DNA from: Sphingomonas sp. UBA978
Lineage (GTDB): Bacteria; Pseudomonadota; Alphaproteobacteria; Sphingomonadales; Sphingomonadaceae
Length of the DNA: 64,000 nucleotides
Direction of reading: 5' to 3'
Assembly: GCF_002292295.1 (NCBI RefSeq)
Contig: NZ_DBBS01000016.1
Coordinates: 131,765 to 195,764 of the forward strand
Part shown: piece after piece, positions 32,329-40,517 of the stretch
How the letters are laid out: each line of letters starts with the position of its first letter
Position numbering within the stretch: the first letter of the stretch is position 1
Translations under genes and position numbers: made by a program
The notes under the pieces: generated by a model
The model's database searches: none
What the model was told of the DNA's origin: nothing
Seen by the model: only the letters and a program-made list of their open reading frames with translations

Positions 32329-33312
32329 ATGACCGACCTTCCGACCGACACCGTCCTCGACGCGATCGCCGCCCGCCGTGCCGAACGCCGTAACTTCCTG
32401 CGCTATGCCGGTGGTGCCGCCGCCTCGGCCGGCGGCCTCGCGCTGCTCGCCGCCTGCGGCAGCGACGGCGACGACCCGACGCCGACGCCGACGCCCAGTT
32501 CGACGGCGACGTCGGTCGCCGCGGATGCCGACATCCTCAACTTCGCGCTCAACCTCGAATATCTCGAGGCGCAGTTCTACAGCTGGGCAGCGTTCGGCCA
32601 GCCGCTGTCCGCAGGGCTGACCAGCGGCGTCGGCACCGTCGGTACGGTCACCGGCGGCGCGGCGGTGCCCTTCTCCGACCCGATCGTCGCGCAATATGCG
32701 CGCGAGATTGCGCTCGACGAGGTGCAGCACGTCACCTTCCTCAAGACCGTCCTTGGCGGCTCGGCGGTGGCGATGCCCGCGATCAACATCGCCGGCGACG
32801 CGACCGGCGCCTTCACCGCGGCGGCGCGCGCCGCCAACGTTGTGGGGTCGAGCGACGTGTTCAATCCCTATGCCAACGACATCAACTTCCTGCTTGGCGC
32901 CTATCTGTTCGAGGACGTCGGCGTCTCCGCCTACAAGGGCGCCTCGCCACTGATCGGCAACAAGACCTTCATCGAGGCGGCGGCCGGCATCCTCGCTACC
33001 GAAAGCTATCACGCCGGGCTGATCCGCTCGGTGCTGTACCGCAAGGGAATCGATGCCCCGTCGATCTTCACCAACGCCCGCCTGATCTCGGACGCGCGTG
33101 ACAGCCTCGATGGCGGCAGCGACGTCGACCAGGGCATCGGCGACGCGACCACCGCCAACATCGTTCCCACCGATACGAACGGGCTCGCCTACAGCCGGTC
33201 GACGGGGCAGGTGCTCAACATCGTCTACCTCAACAAGGCCGCGGTCGCCGCGGGCGGGTTCTTCCCCTCCGGCATCGCCGGCAACATCCGCACCTCCGCC
33301 GCCAGCGGTTGA
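32329..33312 (+). CDS. exported ferritin-like domain protein, copy 4 (lipoprotein)
   Basis: A 327-residue paralogue of lipoprotein type: RRNFLRYAGG then LLAAC with Cys near residue 45 and a short TPTPTP linker. Ligand motifs are LNLEYLEAQFY, DEVQH (E-x-x-H), YLFEDVGVSAYKG and TESYHA. The C-terminal block is NIVPTDTNGLAYSR with QVLNIVYLN. The ATG at 32329 is preferred to a TTG three codons earlier. It lies 54 bp after copy 3 and is followed by a strong terminator, so copies 3 and 4 form the second unit of the array. Confidence 0.88.
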   Translation: MTDLPTDTVLDAIAARRAERRNFLRYAGGAAASAGGLALLAACGSDGDDPTPTPTPSSTATSVAADADILNFALNLEYLEAQFYSWAAFGQPLSAGLTSGVGTVGTVTGGAAVPFSDPIVAQYAREIALDEVQHVTFLKTVLGGSAVAMPAINIAGDATGAFTAAARAANVVGSSDVFNPYANDINFLLGAYLFEDVGVSAYKGASPLIGNKTFIEAAAGILATESYHAGLIRSVLYRKGIDAPSIFTNARLISDARDSLDGGSDVDQGIGDATTANIVPTDTNGLAYSRSTGQVLNIVYLNKAAVAAGGFFPSGIAGNIRTSAASG

Positions 33313-33320
33313 GCGATGAA

Positions 33321-33347
33321 GGGCCGCCCCACCGGGCGGCCCTTTTT
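33321..33347 (+). terminator. Rho-independent terminator closing the ferritin array
   Basis: A GGGCCGCCC stem pairs with GGGCGGCCC across a four-base loop and is followed by five T residues. Confidence 0.85.
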
Positions 33348-33384
33348 CATTGGCGTGCAGGCGCCAAGCGCGTACAACCCCCGC

Positions 33385-33480
33385 ATCCCCGGGGGAGCGT
33401 TATCGCACGCTTGAGAGGAAGGCCGCAGCCTTCGACCCGCTGAACCTGATCCGGTTGACACCGGCGGAGGGAGGGAGCGG
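33385..33480 (+). ncRNA. TPP riboswitch (THI element) upstream of thiC
   Basis: The conserved TPP aptamer core is visible: a TTGAGA-type pyrimidine-sensing loop at 33411-33416 (CTGAGA in most examples), then ACCCGCTGAACCTGATCCGG at 33435-33454, and CACCGGCGGAGGGAGG, the pyrophosphate-sensing part. It lies about 50 bp ahead of the thiC ATG. By analogy it would repress thiC when thiamine pyrophosphate is abundant, probably by sequestering the ribosome site. Confidence 0.93.
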
Positions 33481-33526
33481 TCGCCACCCGTGATCCGTCC
33501 TCGCTCCGATACTGGAGAGACGACAC

Positions 33527-35425
33527 ATGGCCGACGTTCCTGCCCGTACCGAAATCGGCGTCACCACCGGTCCCATTCGCGGATCGAAAAAGGTCCATGT
33601 CGGCCCACTCGGCGTCGCGATGCGCGAGATCCATCTCGACCCGTCGTCGGGCGAACCCCCGTTGCGCGTTTACGACCCCTCGGGCCCCTATACCGATCCC
33701 GATGCCCGCATCGACATCATGGCGGGCCTGCCGCAGCTACGCCGGCAGTGGATCGAGGCGCGGGGCGACGTCGAGGCCTATGACGGCCGCGAGTTGCGCC
33801 CCGAAGACAATGGCCAGCTCGGCCCGGACCGGTCGGGCGGCGTGCCGCAATTCCCCAACACCGTCCGCCGCCCGCTGCGCGCCAGGGCGGGCATGAACCT
33901 CAGCCAGATGCATTATGCCCGCCGCGGCATCATCACGCCCGAGATGGAATATGTCGCGACCCGCGAAAATCTGGGGCGCGAGATGCTGAAGGATTACAAG
34001 CGCGACGGCGAAAGCTTCGGCGCGTCGATCCCCGATTACGTCACGCCCGAATTCGTTCGCGACGAAGTGGCGCGCGGTCGTGCGATCATCCCCAACAACG
34101 TCAACCATCCCGAATCCGAACCGATGGCGATCGGCCGCAACTTCCTCGTCAAGATCAACGCCAACATCGGCAATTCCGCGGTTGCCAGTAACGTCGCGGC
34201 AGAGGTGGACAAGCTCGTCTGGTCGATCCGCTGGGGCGCGGACACGGTCATGGACCTCTCTACCGGGCGCAACATCCACGACACGCGCGAATGGATCATC
34301 CGCAACAGCCCCGTGCCGATCGGCACCGTCCCCATCTATCAGGCGCTCGAAAAGGTCGGCGGCATCGCCGAGGATCTGACGTGGGAGATCTTCCGTGACA
34401 CGCTGATCGAACAGGCCGAACAGGGCGTCGACTATTTCACGATCCACGCCGGCGTCCGCCTACCCTACATCCCGATGACGGCGAAACGCGTTACCGGCAT
34501 CGTGTCGCGGGGCGGCAGCATCATGGCAAAATGGTGCCTCGCGCATCACAAGGAATCGTTCCTCTACGAGCGCTTCGACGAGATCACCGAGATCATGAAG
34601 GCCTATGACATCGCCTACAGCCTCGGCGATGGCCTGCGCCCGGGATCGATCGCCGATGCGAACGACGAGGCGCAGTTCAGCGAGCTCTATACGCTCGGCG
34701 AGCTGACCCATCGCGCCTGGGCGCAGGACGTGCAGGTCATGATCGAAGGGCCCGGCCATGTGCCGATGCACAAGATCAAGCAGAACATGGAAAAGCAGCT
34801 CGAAGTGTGCGGCGAGGCACCCTTCTACACGCTCGGGCCGCTCACCACCGACATCGCGCCGGGTTATGACCATATCACCAGCGGCATCGGCGCCGCGATG
34901 ATCGGCTGGTACGGCACCGCGATGCTGTGTTACGTCACGCCCAAGGAGCATCTCGGCCTGCCGGACCGCGACGACGTCAAGGTCGGCGTCGTCACCTACA
35001 AGCTCGCCGCCCATGCCGCCGACCTCGCCAAGGGCCACCCCGCCGCGCAGATGCGCGACGACGCGCTGTCCCGCGCCCGCTTCGACTTCCGCTGGCGCGA
35101 CCAGTTCAACCTGAGCCTCGATCCCGACACGGCCGAATCCTACCATGACCAGACTCTGCCGGCAGAAGGCGCCAAGACCGCGCATTTCTGTTCGATGTGC
35201 GGCCCCAAATTCTGCTCGATGAAGATCACGCAGGAAGTCCGCGACTTTGCCGCGAAGCAGAACGCCCCGGCGGACACGTTCCTCGCGGCGGACGAAGCGG
35301 ACGCGGACCGCGCGCTGTTCGCGAACGGCAAGGGCTCGGTGGCGGACGCCGAAGCCGGCATGGCGCAGATGAGCGAGCGGTTCCGCGAGAAGGGGAGCGA
35401 GGTTTACCTGCCCGCGGCGGAGTGA
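33527..35425 (+). CDS. thiC: phosphomethylpyrimidine synthase ThiC
   Basis: A 632-residue radical-SAM enzyme that rearranges aminoimidazole ribotide to the thiamine pyrimidine HMP-P. The [4Fe-4S] cluster motif is CSMCGPKFC near the C-terminus. Characteristic blocks include MNLSQMHYARRGIITPEME, NNVNHPESEPMAIGRNFLVK and EGPGHVPMHKI. GGAGAG stands seven bases before the ATG. The gene is controlled by the TPP riboswitch directly upstream and is the only thiamine gene in the window. Confidence 0.98.
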   Translation: MADVPARTEIGVTTGPIRGSKKVHVGPLGVAMREIHLDPSSGEPPLRVYDPSGPYTDPDARIDIMAGLPQLRRQWIEARGDVEAYDGRELRPEDNGQLGPDRSGGVPQFPNTVRRPLRARAGMNLSQMHYARRGIITPEMEYVATRENLGREMLKDYKRDGESFGASIPDYVTPEFVRDEVARGRAIIPNNVNHPESEPMAIGRNFLVKINANIGNSAVASNVAAEVDKLVWSIRWGADTVMDLSTGRNIHDTREWIIRNSPVPIGTVPIYQALEKVGGIAEDLTWEIFRDTLIEQAEQGVDYFTIHAGVRLPYIPMTAKRVTGIVSRGGSIMAKWCLAHHKESFLYERFDEITEIMKAYDIAYSLGDGLRPGSIADANDEAQFSELYTLGELTHRAWAQDVQVMIEGPGHVPMHKIKQNMEKQLEVCGEAPFYTLGPLTTDIAPGYDHITSGIGAAMIGWYGTAMLCYVTPKEHLGLPDRDDVKVGVVTYKLAAHAADLAKGHPAAQMRDDALSRARFDFRWRDQFNLSLDPDTAESYHDQTLPAEGAKTAHFCSMCGPKFCSMKITQEVRDFAAKQNAPADTFLAADEADADRALFANGKGSVADAEAGMAQMSERFREKGSEVYLPAAE

Positions 35426-35431
35426 CGCATT

Positions 35432-35458
35432 GCGGCCCCGTCGTAAAGACGGGGCCGC
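35432..35458 (+). terminator. hairpin after thiC
   Basis: GCGGCCCCGTC pairs perfectly with GACGGGGCCGC across a GTAAA loop. No T-run follows, so it may be a weak or Rho-assisted terminator. Confidence 0.55.
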
Positions 35459-35692
35459 TCTGGAAATCAATCGTCTATTATGGGCATTCCGGCAGGCTGA
35501 GCAGATTGTTAGGCTGCTCCCCGTCGCTCTGTGTCTTGAGATATTTATTGCCCGACACGCTGCGCGCTACAATTACCTGAACGGTACTGCCATGGCAGCA
35601 TGCCGGAAAGGTGTTCAGAAGCCCGACAAATACCAAGGGGCGCTACTCTCGCATGTATGACCGCCCCGGCCGCGCCCATATAGAACGTGGTA
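35459..35692. other. AT-richer intergenic stretch without a supported gene
   Basis: This stretch of about 230 bp is less GC-rich than its surroundings. A short open frame runs through it, but it lacks a convincing ribosome site and recognisable product. It could be decayed sequence or hold a small RNA; I see no palindromes or repeats that settle this. Confidence 0.4.
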
Positions 35693-35977
35693 TCAGCCCC
35701 GCACGTCGACGCCCTTCCAGAACGCCACCCGCCCGGTAATCTCCCGCGCCGCGTCCTTCGGTGTCGGATAATACCACGCCGCGTCGCGGTTCTCCGCGTC
35801 GTCCACCGCCAGCGTGTAATAATGCGCGGTCCCTTTCCACGGGCAGACGCTGGTCGTCGCGCTGTCCCGCAGCACCGCCGCATCCACCGCAGCGAGGGGG
35901 AAATAGGCATTGCCCTCCACCGTCACGATGTCGTCGCTCGCAGCGATACGCGTACCGTTCCACCAGGCTTCGGTCAT
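35693..35977 (-). CDS. DUF427 domain-containing protein
   Basis: A 94-residue protein that is one complete DUF427 domain. The defining blocks are NAYFPLAAVD, TTSVCPWKGTAHYYTL and the late AWYYPTPKDAAREITGRVAFW. DUF427 is a small beta-rich fold of unknown function that occurs widely in proteobacteria and actinobacteria. The length agrees with the family. It stands alone, downstream of ung on the same strand with a gap of about 57 bp. Confidence 0.92.
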   Translation of the reverse strand: MTEAWWNGTRIAASDDIVTVEGNAYFPLAAVDAAVLRDSATTSVCPWKGTAHYYTLAVDDAENRDAAWYYPTPKDAAREITGRVAFWKGVDVRG

Positions 35978-36034
35978 GTCCGTCTCTCCTTGTCTCTGCG
36001 GGTTTAACCCCCGGCATGGCGCGAAGGATGCGGG

Positions 36035-36724
36035 TCACGGCGCCGGCGGCAGCGCCCAGTCGATCGGTGGCGCGCCATGCGCGATCAGGAAGGCATTCGT
36101 CTGTGAGAAGGGGCGGCTGCCGAACCAGCCCTTGTACGCCGACAGCGGCGAGGGGTGGGGGGCGCTGAGGACCAGATGCGCGCCACCCTGATCGATGCCG
36201 CGCACGAACGCCGCCTTGGCCTGGGCGTGCGCACCCCATAGCAGGAACACGACCGGTTCCGGCCTCGCGGCGACAGCGCGGATGATCGCGTCGGTGAAGG
36301 CCTCCCAGCCGCGCCCGCGATGCGACGCCGCCTCGCCGCCCTCGACGCTCATCACCGTGTTGAGCAAGAGCACGCCCTGTCGCGCCCAATGTTCCAGACA
36401 TCCGTGCCCGACCGGGGCAATGCCGAGGTCGGCATGCAATTCCTTGTAGATGTTGGCGAGGCTCGGCGGCACCTTCACACCCGGGCGGACCGAGAAGCTG
36501 AGGCCATGCGCCTGCCCGGGGCCGTGATAGGGATCCTGTCCGAGGATCACGACGCGCACCGCGTCGAGCGGCGTCAGTTCCAGCGCGCGGAAGCGATCCT
36601 CGGCCGGGGGGTAGATCGCCTTGCCCGCCCCGGCCTCGGCGTCGAGGAAGGCATTCAGCGCCGGCAGCCGCGCCAGCGCCTCGGCCAGCGGCGTCTCCCA
36701 GCTCGGATCGATCCTCGGCCGCAT
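36035..36724 (-). CDS. ung: uracil-DNA glycosylase
   Basis: A 229-residue family 1 UDG that removes uracil from DNA. The water-activating loop is GQDPYHG, the uracil-binding segment LLLNTVMSVEGG, and the minor-groove intercalation loop HPSPLSAYKGWFGSRPFS with the catalytic His. Length and motifs match E. coli Ung. The ATG directly abuts the stop of the PhnA-domain gene upstream (36725), so the two are read together. Confidence 0.97.
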   Translation of the reverse strand: MRPRIDPSWETPLAEALARLPALNAFLDAEAGAGKAIYPPAEDRFRALELTPLDAVRVVILGQDPYHGPGQAHGLSFSVRPGVKVPPSLANIYKELHADLGIAPVGHGCLEHWARQGVLLLNTVMSVEGGEAASHRGRGWEAFTDAIIRAVAARPEPVVFLLWGAHAQAKAAFVRGIDQGGAHLVLSAPHPSPLSAYKGWFGSRPFSQTNAFLIAHGAPPIDWALPPAP

Positions 36725-37033
36725 TCAGCGCTTGCGCACGAATTCGGCGCGCAGGACCAGTCCCTTGATCCCGTCGAACTTGCAGTCGATCTCCTGCGCA
36801 TCGCCGGTCAGGCGGATGCTCTTGATGAGCGTGCCGCGCTTCAGCGTCTGCCCGGCGCCCTTGACGGTCAGGTCCTTGATGAGCGTCACCTGATCGCCAT
36901 CGGCCAATATGTTGCCGACGGCATCGCGCACCTCGACCCCCGTCCCGGCAGACGCGGCCGCCGCAGCAGCGTCCGCCGCGCTGATCCACTCGCCGCTCGC
37001 CTCGTCGTACACGAAGCTGTCGTCATCCTGCAT
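36725..37033 (-). CDS. PhnA/YjdM-domain protein without the zinc ribbon
   Basis: A 102-residue protein whose second half (about residues 32-100) matches the C-terminal PhnA domain: VEVRDAVGNILADGDQ, VTLIKDLTVKGAGQTLKRGT and IDCKFDGIKGLVLRAEFVRK. Full-length PhnA/YjdM has an N-terminal four-Cys zinc ribbon; here it is replaced by an acidic, Ala-rich stretch containing no cysteines. Despite the old name, the family has no proven phosphonate role. The stop adjoins the ung start exactly. Confidence 0.85.
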   Translation of the reverse strand: MQDDDSFVYDEASGEWISAADAAAAAASAGTGVEVRDAVGNILADGDQVTLIKDLTVKGAGQTLKRGTLIKSIRLTGDAQEIDCKFDGIKGLVLRAEFVRKR

Positions 37034-37060
37034 CGCAATCCCCCTTTCGAAAGGGGCGCC

Positions 37061-37492
37061 CTACAGCGAAATCTCGCCCTCGTCTTCTCCATCCCAGTAA
37101 TGCAGGCGGGCGGCGCGGACGTGGATCATGACGAGGCCGGGGGTGTCGGTGCCGCGTTCGAACCAGCGGTCGAGATCCGGCGACCAATGTTCCTCGAATG
37201 CCGCCGTGTCGCGGACCAGATCGCCATGGCCCTCGACCGCGACGAAGAACGGGCGCATCCCCAGCAGGCCGCTCTTGCCGAGGAAGCTGAGGCTGACCTG
37301 CGGATCGCGGGTGATGTCGGCGACGGTGCGCGTGTCGTCCATCGTGAAATAATAGCTGTCGCCATCGTAATCGACCTGCTGGTTGTTGCTCATCGGCCGC
37401 GCCGCGATCGCGCCGCCGTCGGTATGGGTGGAGAGCATCGCGAAATCGATGTCGCGCATCGCCTTCGACAGGTCGGCCAGGGTTTTCGTCAC
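37061..37492 (-). CDS. pyridoxamine 5'-phosphate oxidase-like stress protein
   Basis: A 143-residue split-barrel flavin-binding-fold protein of the general stress protein 26 type. Typical features are IDFAMLSTHTDGGAIAARPM at the N-terminus, YYFTMDDTRTVADITRDPQV in the middle and WFERGTDTPGLVMIHVRA near the end. Members bind FMN, FAD or F420, but many have no known reaction. It starts at GTG 37492. It lies about 30 bp before the PhnA-domain gene on the same strand, so a small unit PNPOx-PhnA-ung is possible. Confidence 0.88.
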   Translation of the reverse strand: MTKTLADLSKAMRDIDFAMLSTHTDGGAIAARPMSNNQQVDYDGDSYYFTMDDTRTVADITRDPQVSLSFLGKSGLLGMRPFFVAVEGHGDLVRDTAAFEEHWSPDLDRWFERGTDTPGLVMIHVRAARLHYWDGEDEGEISL

Positions 37493-37535
37493 GCATCCGC
37501 TCCTTGTGGTTGCAGGTATGAACGCGCCGGATCGC

Positions 37536-38285
37536 TCAGCCGATCCCGTCCCATAGCAGCTTCGCGCCGAGCAGCACCATCAGCAGATAGACGAGGACGT
37601 AGAAGCGCGCCGGGCGCATCCGGCGGATCAGCCAGACGCCCGCCAGCGTGCTGAGGATCGCCAGCGGCAGCAGCGCCGCGGATACGGTCAGCGTCGCACG
37701 GTCGAACGCACCGAGCGCCAGATAGGCTGGCACCTTCGCCCAGTTAACGATGGCGAACAGGATCGCACCGGTGCCGACGAAGCGTTCGTGCGGCAGCTTG
37801 CGCGGCGCCACCCACATCTGGAACGGCGGCCCGCCGGCATGGGCAATCTGGCTGGCGAAGCCCATGCCGATCCCGAACAGGCTGCCGACCCAGCCCGGCG
37901 AGCGCGAGGCGGCGACCGCGCGCCCGCCGCGTTCGATCCACAGCCGCCACGCGCCGAAACCCGCGGTGATCGCGCCCAGCATCGCCATCACTGCCTGCGC
38001 CGGCAGCACCTCCGCGAACGTCCAGCCGCCGAGGATGCCGAGCAGCGCACCCGGGAGCATCCAGCCAATCACCCAGCCGTCCCACGTCCGCCGGAACGCC
38101 CAGACGCTCACCGCATCCTGCACGACGAGGATGGGGAGCAGGATCGCGGCGGCTTGTACCGGTGCGACCGCCAGCGCGAGCAGCGGCGTTCCGAGCGCGC
38201 CCAGTCCGGACAGCCCGCCCTTGGCGAGGCCGACGAGGATCACCGCCGTCGCGGCGACGATCAGGAACAGCGGGTCGTGGAGCAT
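37536..38285 (-). CDS. TauE/SafE family sulfite/anion exporter
   Basis: A 249-residue inner-membrane protein with about eight hydrophobic segments arranged as two repeats, each beginning with a glycine-rich LVGLAKGGLSGLGALGTPLL or MGFASQIAHAGGPPFQMW pattern, both typical of TauE/SafE. Family members move sulfite, sulfoacetate or related anions; the substrate here is not predictable. I begin at ATG 38285, which starts MLHDPLFLIVAA, rather than at a more upstream Met that would add a basic extension. Confidence 0.88.
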   Translation of the reverse strand: MLHDPLFLIVAATAVILVGLAKGGLSGLGALGTPLLALAVAPVQAAAILLPILVVQDAVSVWAFRRTWDGWVIGWMLPGALLGILGGWTFAEVLPAQAVMAMLGAITAGFGAWRLWIERGGRAVAASRSPGWVGSLFGIGMGFASQIAHAGGPPFQMWVAPRKLPHERFVGTGAILFAIVNWAKVPAYLALGAFDRATLTVSAALLPLAILSTLAGVWLIRRMRPARFYVLVYLLMVLLGAKLLWDGIG

Positions 38286-38339
38286 GATCGCCGCGCTAGC
38301 CGCTCGCCGTGCCGGCGTCACCTCATGCGACCGCCGTCG

Positions 38340-39788
38340 TCAGAACAGCCCCGGCACCTCGCGCTGCGCGGTCGACATCTCGCCGGACGGGGTCAGCGCG
38401 ACGCGGGTCACCGGCGCCGACAGCGCCCGCGCCTCCGCACTGGCAGACGCGCCGATCCGCGTGCAGCTCTTGCCCTGCAGGAAATCGAGCGCGGAACGCG
38501 TCGACGCCTCGCGCGGATCGCCCATCGGATAGGCGAGGTCGTCCGCCGCGCGGCAGCTCGCCTCCACCGTATTCGCCAGCCCGTCATAATAGGCCCCCTG
38601 GCGCGCCGCATTCTGCAACGCGAAGGCGATCACCCGCAAACGGTCGTCGCACGCCGCCCGGTCGAGTGCGATCTGGCCGACCGGCTTGCCATAGGTGTTG
38701 GTGCCGATCAGCGCCGCATTGGCGTGAAGGTAGGGGATGAAGGCGTTGATGACGAACTCGCTCGCCGAGGCGGTGCCGCCGGTGCCGATAAAGGCGACCC
38801 GGGTCGGAGCGACCGATTGCGGCTGCGGCGCGAAGAAGGTCGTCGAATTTTCCGCCGATTTCTCGCTGCGGAAGGTGGTGTAGCTCATCACCTCCGACGT
38901 GTTGCGATTGGCACCCAACAGGTTGCTCATCAGCTCGGCGGTGCGGACCAGCCCGCCGCCGTTGTAGCGCAGGTCGACGATGATGTTGGTGATCCCCTGC
39001 GCCCGGAACTGCGCGAAGGCGGAGCGCAGTGCGGGATCGGCGGTATCGATGAAGGTGCGCAGGTTGACATAGCCATAGCGCTGGCCGCCGTCGGCAATGA
39101 CCTGCACGCCATAGCGGCTGGACACCGGCGTCAGCGTGAAGTCGGTCTTGGCGACCGAGACGGTGCGCGTGCCGGCGGCGTCGCGGATCTGGAAGCTGCG
39201 GGTCGTCCCCGTCGTGTCCGGCCCGAGCGCATCGGCCAGCGCGTTGCCGCCGGCGTTGTACAGGCTGCCGACCGTCCGCAGGTTGCTCGCCGAGGTGCCG
39301 ATCGCCAGGATTTCCGCCCCGCGATCGATTCCCGCCGCCAGCGCCGGTGCGCCCTCGAACGCCTCCGTCACGTACAGCCGCGTGTTGCTGTCGAGGCCGA
39401 GCCGCCAGCCGAAGCCGGCGCTGGAGCCCGAGGTGTAATAGGCCGTCTCTTCCTTGATCGACGTCAGATAGGTGAAATAGCGATCCTTGCGCTGCGCCCG
39501 GGCGGTCGCGGTCAGCGCGTCGAGAAAGGTGTCGACGCTGCCGTACGGCGTCGGGTCGAGGCTGGTGGGCAGGGTATCGGGGAACAGATACCATTCGCGC
39601 ATCTGCGCCGCGACCCAGTCCTGCCGCTCCCTGAGCGTGCAGCCGGCGGCGACGGTCGGGGTCGGCGTACCTGTGGTCGGCGATCCGCCGGTTGCGGTGG
39701 CGCCCGACGATCCACCACCACCACCACCGCCGCACCCCGCCAGCAGGGCAGTCACCGCAAGAAACGCCACCGAACGCCGTACCGCCAC
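38340..39788 (-). CDS. S41-family peptidase, lipoprotein
   Basis: A 482-residue exported serine protease of the C-terminal processing protease family. The N-terminus is a lipoprotein signal, VAFLAVTALLAGC, followed by a Gly-rich linker. A degenerate PDZ-like region (about 160-240) precedes the S41 core, where IIVDLRYNGGGLV and the Ser loop GTGGTASASE are visible. A later RTAELMSNLLG segment and GKPVGQ belong to the same core. GTG 39788 fits because GGGAGAG lies just ahead and the signal begins there. It would process envelope proteins; targets are unknown. Confidence 0.88.
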   Translation of the reverse strand: MAVRRSVAFLAVTALLAGCGGGGGGGSSGATATGGSPTTGTPTPTVAAGCTLRERQDWVAAQMREWYLFPDTLPTSLDPTPYGSVDTFLDALTATARAQRKDRYFTYLTSIKEETAYYTSGSSAGFGWRLGLDSNTRLYVTEAFEGAPALAAGIDRGAEILAIGTSASNLRTVGSLYNAGGNALADALGPDTTGTTRSFQIRDAAGTRTVSVAKTDFTLTPVSSRYGVQVIADGGQRYGYVNLRTFIDTADPALRSAFAQFRAQGITNIIVDLRYNGGGLVRTAELMSNLLGANRNTSEVMSYTTFRSEKSAENSTTFFAPQPQSVAPTRVAFIGTGGTASASEFVINAFIPYLHANAALIGTNTYGKPVGQIALDRAACDDRLRVIAFALQNAARQGAYYDGLANTVEASCRAADDLAYPMGDPREASTRSALDFLQGKSCTRIGASASAEARALSAPVTRVALTPSGEMSTAQREVPGLF

Positions 39789-39956
39789 CGATTCTCTCCC
39801 GCACCCCGGAGCGGTGAACCTATGCCCGCTCCGGCCGGACGGCAATCACCTCGGGTCGAACGCCAGCACTAATGTGGATCATCTGTTTTTTCAGCAACTT
39901 GCGGGAGCCGCCGCTCGTTCGACAGATTCACGTTCCAACATCATCGGAGACAGATC

Positions 39957-40472
39957 ATGGGCTTGTTCAGCAAGGATATCGCGACGTTCCAAGACCTGTA
40001 TGTCCATCAACTCGAAGACCTTTATTATGCCGAGCAGCAGATCACCAAGGCGCTGCCCAAGATGATCGACAAGGCCACCGACGTTCAGCTGCGCCAGGGG
40101 TTCGAACAGCATCTGCGCGAGACGGAAGGCCAGATCGAGCGCCTGCGCCGCGTGTTCGAGATCGAGGGCATGCAGCCCAAGGGCGTCACCTGCCCGGCGA
40201 TCGACGGCATCATCAAGGAAGCGAACGAGGTCGCCGGCGAGGTGAGCGACAAGGCGGTGCTCGATGCGGCACTGACCGCGGCGGCGCAGGCGGTCGAGCA
40301 TTATGAGATCGCCCGTTACGGCACGCTCATCACCTGGGCGAAGCAGCTTGGCAAGACCGAGTGCGCCGCGATCCTGCAGCAGACGCTCGACGAGGAAAAG
40401 GCGACCAACGACAAGCTGACGCAGCTCGCCACCGGTGGGATCAACGCACAGGCGGAACTGGCCACGGCCTGA
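39957..40472 (+). CDS. YciE/YciF (DUF892) ferritin-like stress protein
   Basis: A 171-residue DUF892 protein with a four-helix ferritin-like fold. The first helix has LYVHQLEDLYYAEQQI with Glu ligands and the C-terminal half has AVEHYEIARYGTL, with E-x-x-Y/H pattern, and EEKATNDKL. YciE/YciF proteins are induced by general stress and osmotic stress in enterobacteria and are common in soil bacteria. No signal peptide, so it is cytoplasmic, unlike the ferritin array at 28795-33312. A hairpin separates it from the convergent nadB. Confidence 0.93.
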   Translation: MGLFSKDIATFQDLYVHQLEDLYYAEQQITKALPKMIDKATDVQLRQGFEQHLRETEGQIERLRRVFEIEGMQPKGVTCPAIDGIIKEANEVAGEVSDKAVLDAALTAAAQAVEHYEIARYGTLITWAKQLGKTECAAILQQTLDEEKATNDKLTQLATGGINAQAELATA

Positions 40473-40481
40473 TCATTTCGC

Positions 40482-40510
40482 GCACCCGGCGGTTTGTCGC
40501 CGCCGGGTGC
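40482..40510. terminator. hairpin between yciE/F-like gene and nadB
   Basis: GCACCCGGCGG pairs with CCGCCGGGTGC across a seven-base loop. It lies between two convergent genes and probably stops transcription in both directions, although T-runs are short. Confidence 0.65.
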
Positions 40511-40517
40511 AACGCGG

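Noticed and set aside
30799..33012. Long minus-strand open frame opposite ferritin-like copies 3 and 4
   Set aside because: The plus-strand paralogues align with each other along their length, so the antisense frame is incidental.
35430..35660. Possible 76-residue protein after thiC
   Set aside because: It begins inside the thiC terminator hairpin, has no ribosome site and no recognisable pattern.
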